Shown one piece after another: positions 56,765 to 64,000 of a stretch of 64,000 nt of DNA. The translations under genes were made by a program, and so were the position numbers. Every line of letters begins with the position of its first letter. The stretch's first letter is position 1. This stretch comes from an uncultured Methanobrevibacter sp. (GTDB taxonomy: Archaea > Methanobacteriota > Methanobacteria > Methanobacteriales > Methanobacteriaceae). Where the stretch lies: assembly GCF_902769175.1 (NCBI RefSeq), contig NZ_CACXNW010000013.1:32621-96620 (forward strand), given 5' to 3'. The notes beneath the pieces were generated by a model. The model was not told the origin of the DNA. It saw only the letters and a program-made list of their open reading frames with translations, and did not search any database.

Positions 56765-58080
56765 ATGACTTATAAAGAAATTTCCAAAGAGTTTTTAGAT
56801 AAGGCCAATGTTACCATTGGTGATACAATAAAGGTAACAAGGTAACAAAGGAAGATATTTCCTATGAGGGAATATTGCTTGACAGATCTGAAGATGCAAA
56901 AGATGCTTATATAGTAATTAAACTTGACAGCGGTTACAATGTTGGAGTAAACATTGAATCTGCTGCTATTGAACTTATTGAAAAGGGAGACAAGCCTAAG
57001 ATTGGTTTTGAAGGAGATAAAATAGAAAAAGACCCAAATAAGAAAAACATCTCCATCATATCAACTGGTGGTACAGTATCTTCCATTATCGACTACAAGA
57101 CTGGTGCTGTACATCCTAAATTCACTGCAGAGGATTTGCTTAGAGCAAACCCTGAATTATTAGACCTTGCAAATTATGATGTAAAGGCTTTATACAATAT
57201 TTTATCTGAAAATATGCAGCCTGAATATTGGACTAAAGCTGCAGAATCAATTTCAGATGACATCAATGATGGGGCTGATGGTATTGTCATTGCTCATGGT
57301 ACAGACACTATGCATTACACTTCAGCTGCATTGAGTTTTATGATCAAGACTCCGGTTCCTATTGTGATTACAGGTGCTCAAAGAAGTTCAGACAGGCCAT
57401 CAACAGATGCATTCCTTAATATTTACAACTCCTGTGGAGCTGCATTGTCAGACATTGCAGAAGTTACAGTCCTTATGCACAATACATTGAATGATGGTGA
57501 CTGTGCACTTCATAAGGGTACTAAGGTGCGCAAGATGCACACAAGCAGAAGAGACACATTTAGAAGCATTGATTCAGAGCCAATAGCTCTTTTAAGGGAT
57601 GGAAAAGTCAAATCCGTAAACTTGCCATACATTAAGCGTGGAGAAAATGAGCTTGAATTGAACACAGCTATTGAAAGCAAGGTTGCACTTATCAAATCAT
57701 TCCCAGGAATAAGCTCTGACATAATTGATTATCACATTGATAAGGGATACAAAGGATTGCTTATTGAAGGAACTGGACTTGGACATGTGCCAGATTATAT
57801 GATTGACACATTAAAGCGTGCAAATGATGAAGGAATCCCAGTTGTAATGACTTCCCAATGCTTATATGGAACAATCAATATGAACGTTTACAGTACTGGA
57901 AGACTATTACTTGATGCAGGTGTAATTTCCGGTATGGACATGACTCCTGAAACTGCCTTTGTAAAATTGGCATGGGCTTTAGGACAAACTGAAAATATGG
58001 ATGAAGTTAAGAATATTATTCAAACCAATATTGCTGGAGAATTAAATGAAAGTTCTTCACTTAAATATTTCTTGAATTAG
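56765..58080 (+). pseudogene. gatD: Glutamyl-tRNA(Gln) amidotransferase subunit D, interrupted by an 8-bp duplication
   Basis: GatD releases ammonia from asparagine or glutamine for GatE. The frame starting at ATG 56765 (GAGG ribosome site) reads '[20 protein letters not shown]' and stops at 56843 because 'aaggtaac' is duplicated (56831-56838 and 56839-56846). Removing one copy restores [23 protein letters not shown] and a full-length protein of about 435 residues. The rest is intact: asparaginase-type [22 protein letters not shown] and [16 protein letters not shown] 56875, with GAGGGA upstream, could restart translation, losing about 37 N-terminal residues. GatD is normally essential. Confidence 0.9.
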
Positions 58081-58092
58081 GGAGGAAAAAGA

Positions 58093-60033
58093 ATGGCTAA
58101 AAACAAATCTAAAAAAGGAAACAAAGGAAACAAGAATGAAAAGTCTAAAACTCCTAAAATAGAAAGAAATTGGGAAGAGCTTGGACTTATGATGGGTTTG
58201 GAAATCCACCAGCAATTGAATACAAACCATAAGCTCTTCTGTCCATGTTCAACTGAGCTTACTGATGATGAGTTTGATGATGGAATCATTAGAAACCTAA
58301 GGCCAACCCAAAGTGAATTAGGTCAAATAGACAGAGCTGCATTACAGGAATCCTTAAGGGATATGACATTTAAGTATGAATCCTTTAACAATCACACATG
58401 CCTTGTTGAAACTGATGATGAACCGCCTCACGCATTGAATAGGGAAGATTTAGATATTTGTATTACAATAGCTTCACTTTTAAACATGAAAATGGTTGAT
58501 GAATTCCATACAATGAGAAAACAGGTAATCGATGGAAGTAACACTGGAGGTTTCCAAAGAACCGGTCTTGCAGCAACTGACGGTTACTTAGACACTCCTT
58601 ATGGAAGAGTTGCCATTGAATCCTTAGGGCTTGAAGAGGATGCAGCAAGAAGAATTGATTCAGATGATGAATTCACTGAATTCAGACTTGACAGATTAGG
58701 AATTCCTCTTGCAGAAATCACTACAGACCCTTCCATGCACCATCCAGAGCAAATCAAGGAAGTTGCATATATGATTGGTCAGGTCTTAAGAAGCACTAAT
58801 GTAAAAAGAGGTCTTGGAACAATCAGACAAGACGTAAACATCTCTATTACAAGAGGTGCAAGAGTGGAGATCAAAGGTGTGCAGGACCTTGACCTAATGC
58901 CTGAAATTGTGGAAAGAGAGGTTCAAAGACAATTGGCACTTGCTGACATCAAGGATGAATTGATTGAAAGAAATGCAAGTGTTGAAGAGACCATCTATGA
59001 CCTTGATGAAGTGTTTAAGGACACTTCCTCTAAGATCTTATCCTCTGCAGCATGCATTAAGTGTATCATATTAAGAGGCTTTGATGGATTGATTGGAAAA
59101 GAGATTCAGCCAGGTAGAAGATTTGGTACTGAATTGTCCAGCTATGCTAAAAAGATGGGAGTTTCCGGTCTTTTCCACACAGATGAATTACCTGCATATG
59201 GTATTCAGGAAGATGAAGTAAATGCTATGAAGGAGTTCTTGAAGATAGGTCCTCAAGACGCCATCATCATTGTTGCTCACGATGAGGATGTTGCTGTAAA
59301 TGCTCTAAATGAAGTAATAAGAAGAGCTAACATGGCATTTGATGGTGTTGTAGAAGAGACAAGAAAAGCATTGGATGATGGAAACACTGAATATATGAGA
59401 CCTCTTCCAACTGCAAACAGAATGTATCTTGAAACAGACATTCCATTGTTCCAAATTACTGATGATATGATTGAGCCTATTAAAAACAACCTTCCTGAAC
59501 TTCCTGATGAGAAGAAGGAAAGAATCAAGGCAGAGTACAAGCTCTCTGAAGATTTAGCAAATCAGATTGTAAGAAGATTGCTTGGAGACACTTTCGAATC
59601 ATTATTATCTAAGGTTAAGGTAGATCCTACTACTGTTGCTTCTGTACTTGTTTCTGATTTAAGGGACTTAAGAAGAGAAGGAATTGATGTTTCAATTTTT
59701 GATGAAGATAAATTAGCTGAAATATTCTCACTTCTTGAAGAAGGAAAAATCTCTAAGGATGCATTGAAGGACTTAATGGTTGAAGTCAGTAAAAAACCAG
59801 ATGAAGACGTTGGTGTCATTGCAGAAGAAGCTAATTTAACTCTTTTAAGTGAAGATGCAGTTAGGGACATTATTCATGAAATAGCCACTCAAAATGAGTC
59901 TATGATTAAGGAACGTCAAATGGGTGCTATGGGTCCTTTAATGGGAATGAGCATGAAAAAACTTAAAGGAAAAGCAGATGGTAGTTTAGTGAATAAGATT
60001 GTAAGAGAAGAGATTCAGAATTTAATGAATTAA
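58093..60033 (+). CDS. gatE: Glutamyl-tRNA(Gln) amidotransferase subunit E
   Basis: The 646-residue archaeal GatE subunit, which activates Glu-tRNA(Gln) and accepts ammonia from GatD. It has the GatB/E signature [23 protein letters not shown] near residues 30-52, the [23 protein letters not shown] region near 260, the archaeal AspRS-like insertion (about 290-410) and a C-terminal YqeY-like tail. A basic Lys/Asn-rich extension (residues 2-24) precedes the conserved part. GGAGG lies in the 12-bp gap after gatD, so the genes are co-translated. Confidence 0.95.
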   Translation: MAKNKSKKGNKGNKNEKSKTPKIERNWEELGLMMGLEIHQQLNTNHKLFCPCSTELTDDEFDDGIIRNLRPTQSELGQIDRAALQESLRDMTFKYESFNNHTCLVETDDEPPHALNREDLDICITIASLLNMKMVDEFHTMRKQVIDGSNTGGFQRTGLAATDGYLDTPYGRVAIESLGLEEDAARRIDSDDEFTEFRLDRLGIPLAEITTDPSMHHPEQIKEVAYMIGQVLRSTNVKRGLGTIRQDVNISITRGARVEIKGVQDLDLMPEIVEREVQRQLALADIKDELIERNASVEETIYDLDEVFKDTSSKILSSAACIKCIILRGFDGLIGKEIQPGRRFGTELSSYAKKMGVSGLFHTDELPAYGIQEDEVNAMKEFLKIGPQDAIIIVAHDEDVAVNALNEVIRRANMAFDGVVEETRKALDDGNTEYMRPLPTANRMYLETDIPLFQITDDMIEPIKNNLPELPDEKKERIKAEYKLSEDLANQIVRRLLGDTFESLLSKVKVDPTTVASVLVSDLRDLRREGIDVSIFDEDKLAEIFSLLEEGKISKDALKDLMVEVSKKPDEDVGVIAEEANLTLLSEDAVRDIIHEIATQNESMIKERQMGAMGPLMGMSMKKLKGKADGSLVNKIVREEIQNLMN

Positions 60034-60092
60034 TCTTCCTCTTTTTTCTTTTCTTTTTTTTATTTTTATCTAGTAATATTATTTTATTGATT

Positions 60093-60704
60093 TTATTTGT
60101 ACTTTTTTAAGATTTTATTGAATTCTTTTAAGTCTATTTTTTCACTTTCCCTTTCTTTTAAATCAATATTCAAGTTATCATCATTAAAGATGATTTTTTT
60201 ACCTTTATAATTATCTAAATTCCTTAAAAAATCATTTACTCTATCTATAAGTTTTATGATTTCATCTTGATTCTTTGGATGAGCTAACTCTAAAATAGGA
60301 ATATCCCTATTTTTCATTATGTTTATGACAAGACTGTGTTCATTGATGCATCCGGTTCCTCCAAATAGGATCAGTTCATTCAACACGTCATACATAGGCT
60401 TATAATCCTTTGGCCTATGTCCTAAGATAATTGCAGCATCAGCATTCTGTATAATTACATCCATTAGTGATAATCTTCCTCTGACTCCTGATGGGACTTC
60501 ATTGGTTGTATACTTATTTCCAATTAATATCCTATCACCATATAATGTGAATGGAGCCCTGCTTCTGTCTAGTTTATCCTCTGGATCCTCATTTTCATTA
60601 TTGTTGTATTTTGAAAAATTTGTAGGGGAGATATATTCGTGTCCATTTTTTTCAATTAGAGGTATGATAATCATTGCTGCATCAGGTATAACTGCCACTT
60701 TCAT
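60093..60704 (-). CDS. Probable methanogenesis marker protein 5 (DUF2112-like)
   Basis: A 203-residue protein. It starts MKVAVIPDAAMIIIPLIEKNGHE, with the central EVPSGVRGRLSLMDVIIQNADAAIILGHRP and later DIPILELAHPKNQDEIIKLIDRVNDFL. The EVPSGVRGR motif and overall layout match my memory of methanogenesis marker 5, a family restricted to methanogens with unknown function. I place the start at the internal ATG (60704), where family members begin; an ATG nine codons upstream (60731) is also open. It is the only minus-strand gene between gatE and trxB. Confidence 0.65.
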   Translation of the reverse strand: MKVAVIPDAAMIIIPLIEKNGHEYISPTNFSKYNNNENEDPEDKLDRSRAPFTLYGDRILIGNKYTTNEVPSGVRGRLSLMDVIIQNADAAIILGHRPKDYKPMYDVLNELILFGGTGCINEHSLVINIMKNRDIPILELAHPKNQDEIIKLIDRVNDFLRNLDNYKGKKIIFNDDNLNIDLKERESEKIDLKEFNKILKKYK

Positions 60705-60750
60705 TTTTTTAGCTCGATTAAGGTTTTTCATTTATTTTTAATATAATTTT

Positions 60751-60890
60751 AAAATATTTGAACTCTTATAATATTATTTTAAAATATTTGGAGTTTAATA
60801 ATATTATTTTAAAATATTTGAATTCTTAAAATGTTATTTTAGAATATTTGAAGTCTTATAATATTATTTTAAAATATTTGAACTCTTTTT
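60751..60890. repeat. 30-bp tandem repeat, 4.5 copies
   Basis: Units 'aaaatatttgaactcttata' plus 'atattatttt' start at 60751, 60781, 60811, 60841 and 60871 with exact 30-bp spacing and a few substitutions. Each contains the palindrome attttaaaat across the junction. The array lies between divergent genes (marker 5 and trxB). The remaining bases to 61079 are AT-rich promoter sequence. Confidence 0.92.
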
Positions 60891-61079
60891 GATTTTTTAA
60901 TATCCGTTTCGAAATAGTCTTATTTAATTATTTTTATATTAAAATATATAAATAAGTAAGAATAATTAGTTAATTAAGAAAACAATTTTATAATTTTCTT
61001 TTAATTTATAAATTATTGAATATTATTAATTATTAAATGATTTAAGTATTTTTTAGTCAAATTCTAATTTGGTGTTATT

Positions 61080-62018
61080 ATGGAAGAGTACGATATTATA
61101 ATTATTGGAGCAGGTCCTGCTGGATTGACTGCAGGAATATATGCCGGCAGACAAAACTCTAAGACTTTAGTTATTGATAAGTCAAGTGCTGGTGGATTAG
61201 GATTGGAAGTGCCTATGATGCAGAATTATCCTGGTTTTGAATCTATTTCCGGAATGGAATTGATTCAAAAGATGAAGGCTCAAAGCGAAAATTATTGTGA
61301 AATATTGGAAAACACAGTAATTGATTCAATTGAAAAAACAGAAGATGGATTTCATTTGAAAACTAAATATTCTCCTTTATTAATGACTGAAGATGATGAT
61401 GGAGCTAAGGAATTCATTGCCAAATCCATTATCTTAGCTACTGGAGCATCTCACAGACATTTGAACATACCTGGAGAGGAAGAGTTTTTAGGTCGTGGAG
61501 TGGCATACTGTGCAACATGTGATGGAATGTTTTTCATAGGAAAGGATGTTCTTATGGGTGGCGGCGGCAATAGTGCTGCTGCAGAGTCATTATACCTTAA
61601 AAACCTTGGATGCAATGTCAAATTGGTTCACAGACGTGATGAGCTTAGATGTGAACACCACCTTCAAAAGGCATTAGAGGAAAATGGAATTGAAGTTCTT
61701 TGGAATTCCACTATTGAAGAGATTAAGGGAGAAATGATGGTTAATTCAGTTACTCTTTTAAGGGATGGAGTTGAAGAGGACTATAAAACAGATGCAGTAT
61801 TTGTTGCAATCGGTGATGATCCTTCCAATGATTTGGCAAAGGATTTAGGTGTTGCCCTTGATGAAGGAGGATATATCATAACTGATAAAAAACAGGCTAC
61901 CAATGTTAAAGGAGTTTATTCTGCAGGTGATATTACAGGTGGAGTAAAACAGTGGATTGTAGCATGTGGTGAAGGTGCGGTAGCTGCCATATCTGCTTAT
62001 GAAGATTTAAATTTATAA
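61080..62018 (+). CDS. trxB: Thioredoxin reductase
   Basis: A 312-residue low-molecular-weight flavoprotein reductase: FAD motif IIGAGPAGLTAGIYAGRQ near residues 7-24, redox-active CATCDG (Cys near 144 and 147), pyridine nucleotide loop VLMGGGGNSAAAESLYLKNLG near 160, and the closing GVYSAGDITGGVKQWIVACGEGA. It reduces thioredoxin or a glutaredoxin-like partner; archaeal members may use NADPH, NADH or F420H2. GGTGTT precedes the ATG. Confidence 0.92.
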   Translation: MEEYDIIIIGAGPAGLTAGIYAGRQNSKTLVIDKSSAGGLGLEVPMMQNYPGFESISGMELIQKMKAQSENYCEILENTVIDSIEKTEDGFHLKTKYSPLLMTEDDDGAKEFIAKSIILATGASHRHLNIPGEEEFLGRGVAYCATCDGMFFIGKDVLMGGGGNSAAAESLYLKNLGCNVKLVHRRDELRCEHHLQKALEENGIEVLWNSTIEEIKGEMMVNSVTLLRDGVEEDYKTDAVFVAIGDDPSNDLAKDLGVALDEGGYIITDKKQATNVKGVYSAGDITGGVKQWIVACGEGAVAAISAYEDLNL

Positions 62019-62213
62019 TCAAACTATTATTTTGTTTGATTTTTTTATTTTCTATTTTTTATATTAAATTTATTATTTAGTATGTTTTTTTTCTATATTT
62101 TTTAATCAAATTTATTATTTCATTTGATTTTTTGTCTATCTTATTTATTTGTATAAATACGAACTATTTTATGATTCCAAAAAAAAAAAAGAAAAATTAA
62201 GATATTCGGCTAT

Positions 62214-63674
62214 TTAACCAAATATCTTGTCAACAGCTATTGTTAAGATTTTTGCCCTTTTATTGGTCACTGATTTTTTCTCATAAGTCCAGGTTTCAAA
62301 TACAAATGTTGGAACACCTGCTTTAATAAGAGGCAAGTGTATATATGGAGGACTTGTTTGAGTTGGAGGTGACCAATATAGCATCTTGGAATTCGGTTCT
62401 ATTTTTTTAATGGTTGCAATAGTCTTTTTAGCTAATTTCATAGAAGGAGCATGCTTATTTTTAGGAACATGAATAAAGTATGTCTTAGCATAGGTTTTTC
62501 CACTTGTTGAGTGAATGTCGATAACCAATTTGAAGTTTTGTTTCTTTGCATGAGGAACAATGTAGTTTTTAGCAAGGATTTGTCCTCTCATTCTGTCAGT
62601 GGAGTATTCTCCTGACTTTTTAGTAACATCAATCTTATATATGTAATACTTATATCTCATATTGATCTTGTTTGTCAAGACCTTGTAAACATATTCATGT
62701 GCCTTATGCTCTGGAGGATGGAGACCTACAACATATGCTATTTTTATTTTAGAGCTGCGGTTTCCTATTATTCCTTGGAAATATACTTTTCCATTGCTGT
62801 TTTTTCCAATGAGCTTGCTATTAAAGACATTTATTTTGGTTGTTATTCCAGTTGGAACATAATTGCCTTTTCCATAATATTTAACTACCAAATCATATAA
62901 CTTTGATTTTCTGTTTATTTTTAATGTTGCCAAACCATTCTTATTTGTGGTTTTGTTATATGTTCTTCCATCAAAGCTAACTAAAATGCTATGTTTGGAT
63001 ATTGCTTTTCCTGCTTTGGTTTTCAAATAGATCTTTAAGGTTTTATTCACTATGACTCCATGTGAAGCAAGAGTTATTTTAGCGTAGATTGGCTTGCCAA
63101 TCACTCTTAGATTAAAGGTTTTATTTGTTGTTTTGTATATGGAATTGCCATAAAATTTCATGATGGTCTTATAGGTTTTTCCAGCTTCATTAATTTTAAA
63201 TTTAGCAATTCCCTTGCTGTTTGTAATAGCAGAATGAGTTTTTCCATTGAGTCTAAGAGCTACCTTTTCATTTGCAATGCCTTTATTTGAACTGTCTTTT
63301 AGATTAACTTCCAAATAATCTCCTTTGATTACAAAAACTTTAGCAGTTAAGTATGCTTTCTTCAATGCAGGTTTCGGAGTGTCTAAAACAGTATCTTCAT
63401 TGATTTGAGAACTGTCTCCAGCCTCAATTGTTTCAGATACCTCTTGAGCATTTGCATCAGCTTTTAAATTTGAGTCTTCATCATTAGTTTTTAAATCGCT
63501 TATGGCAGCATCATCAGTTGAATTCAATTGATCAATTTCTGTGCTGTCACTTAAAACATCTTGAGAAAATGAATCTGTTGTCTGTTCTATTTCTCCAGCA
63601 GATATCATGTTGATATTTATGATTACTAAAAAGATTAGTAAAACATAAAAAATTCTGAATATTCTTTTATCCAT
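62214..63674 (-). CDS. Secreted surface protein with Ig-like repeats and M14-like metallopeptidase domain
   Basis: A 486-residue protein. The N-terminal signal peptide is about residues 4-26 (RIFYVLLIFLVIININMISA). A Ser/Thr/Asp-rich linker follows, then two Ig-like repeats (about 100-195 and 196-285, each with 'GIAxEKV...TNSKGIAKFKI'-type motifs). The C-terminal domain (about 295-486) has GLHPPEHKAHE (HxxE zinc pattern), LVIDIHSTSG (second His) and FVFETWTYEK (candidate catalytic Glu), like M14/AspA-type peptidases. It may act on pseudomurein peptides or simply be an adhesin. The second ATG (63674) is chosen because GGAGGG overlaps the first at 63680. Confidence 0.75.
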   Translation of the reverse strand: MDKRIFRIFYVLLIFLVIININMISAGEIEQTTDSFSQDVLSDSTEIDQLNSTDDAAISDLKTNDEDSNLKADANAQEVSETIEAGDSSQINEDTVLDTPKPALKKAYLTAKVFVIKGDYLEVNLKDSSNKGIANEKVALRLNGKTHSAITNSKGIAKFKINEAGKTYKTIMKFYGNSIYKTTNKTFNLRVIGKPIYAKITLASHGVIVNKTLKIYLKTKAGKAISKHSILVSFDGRTYNKTTNKNGLATLKINRKSKLYDLVVKYYGKGNYVPTGITTKINVFNSKLIGKNSNGKVYFQGIIGNRSSKIKIAYVVGLHPPEHKAHEYVYKVLTNKINMRYKYYIYKIDVTKKSGEYSTDRMRGQILAKNYIVPHAKKQNFKLVIDIHSTSGKTYAKTYFIHVPKNKHAPSMKLAKKTIATIKKIEPNSKMLYWSPPTQTSPPYIHLPLIKAGVPTFVFETWTYEKKSVTNKRAKILTIAVDKIFG

Positions 63675-63840
63675 TATCATCCCTCCTTTTTGGAGTTTTT
63701 TTTTAAAACAATACTTATACTATATTTTTTTAATCTATTTAATATAAATTTATTGATTTAGATTTTGAGAGTGTTTTACAAAATCATATAAAAATAAATA
63801 TTTTTTAAAAAAAGTATAATAAAAATAGAAAATTTTTATA

Positions 63841-64000
63841 AAATGTTTAAGATAGGGTATGGGTTTATAAATGGTTATGATTTTTTTTTTAAATGTTTAA
63901 GATAGGGTATGGGTTTATAAATGGTTATGATTTTTTTTTTTTAAATGTTTAAGATAGGGTATGGGTTTATAAATGGTTATGATTTTTTTTTTTTTTAATG
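63841..64000. repeat. ~50-bp tandem repeat with lengthening T-tract, running off the window
   Basis: Three copies of a unit starting 'aaatgtttaagatagggtat' at 63841, 63891 and 63943 end in T10, T12 and T14. A fourth appears to begin at the window edge. The unit includes 'gggtatgggtttataaatgg', G-richer than typical intergenic DNA here. Nothing coding is seen from 63675 to 63840. Confidence 0.92.

Noticed and set aside
60751..60890. Possible CRISPR array (30-bp periodic repeat)
   Set aside because: Repeats are directly adjacent with no unique spacers and no cas genes are nearby; the same applies to the 24-, 28- and 39-bp arrays.

Overview
The window looks like a chromosomal segment of a methanogenic archaeon of the genus Methanobrevibacter, probably a gut or rumen lineage. 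It is very AT-rich. Its genes include a NifH-like F430-biosynthesis reductase (CfbC), a probable methanogenesis marker protein 5, F420-dependent NADP reductase, GatD/GatE, PAN, MBF1, geranylgeranyl reductases, archaeal TrmG10, VorCBA, and adhesin-like surface proteins with Ig-like and beta-helix repeats. Starts are a mix of ATG, GTG and TTG behind GGAGG/GGTGA ribosome sites.

Layout. 0.2-6.3 kb: argH, a KH/PP-loop ATPase, a zinc ribbon, a hexapeptide acyltransferase, a hidden 54-residue ferredoxin and archaeal-lipid geranylgeranyl reductase. 6.7-13.5 kb: galE, an acidic coiled-coil protein, purF, a U32 peptidase-like protein and cfbC. 13.9-17.3 kb: small conserved archaeal families and tRNA-Leu(GAG). 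17.4-24.9 kb: envelope polysaccharide genes (galU, a coiled-coil protein, an epimerase, a GT2 glycosyltransferase and an ABC exporter whose ATPase carries an adhesin-type Ig-like domain). 25.2-29.8 kb: a Cys-rich peptide next to a radical SAM/SPASM enzyme, a 13-bp minisatellite, two exported proteins (one POTRA-like) and a DUF356-like protein. 30.4-37.5 kb: a decayed adhesin, MBF1, PAN, a C/D box sRNA and two paralogous FilR1-type regulators. 38.4-45.6 kb: NADP alcohol dehydrogenase with NpdG, a small monooxygenase, a PH-domain protein, a second reductase of the geranylgeranyl family and TrmG10. 46-55.8 kb: a broken MATE pump, an HTH-cupin regulator, an acyl-CoA synthetase with VorCBA (likely assimilation of branched-chain fatty acids into amino acids), NAD synthetase and an orphan Vsr. 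56-64 kb: a hairpin-rich locus with a 29-residue hydrophobic ORF, gatDE, marker protein 5, trxB and a surface metallopeptidase-like protein.

Two themes recur. First, almost every intergenic region carries tandem direct duplications (units 8-99 bp), and several of these are anchored on gene 3' ends. Second, several genes carry small frame-disrupting lesions: adhesin, MBF1, MATE, gatD and ADP-ribosylglycohydrolase. Two more genes have their expected ATG replaced by ATT or ATC. Because MBF1 and GatD are normally kept, these could be assembly errors, recent decay or tolerated variants; only read-level evidence can tell.
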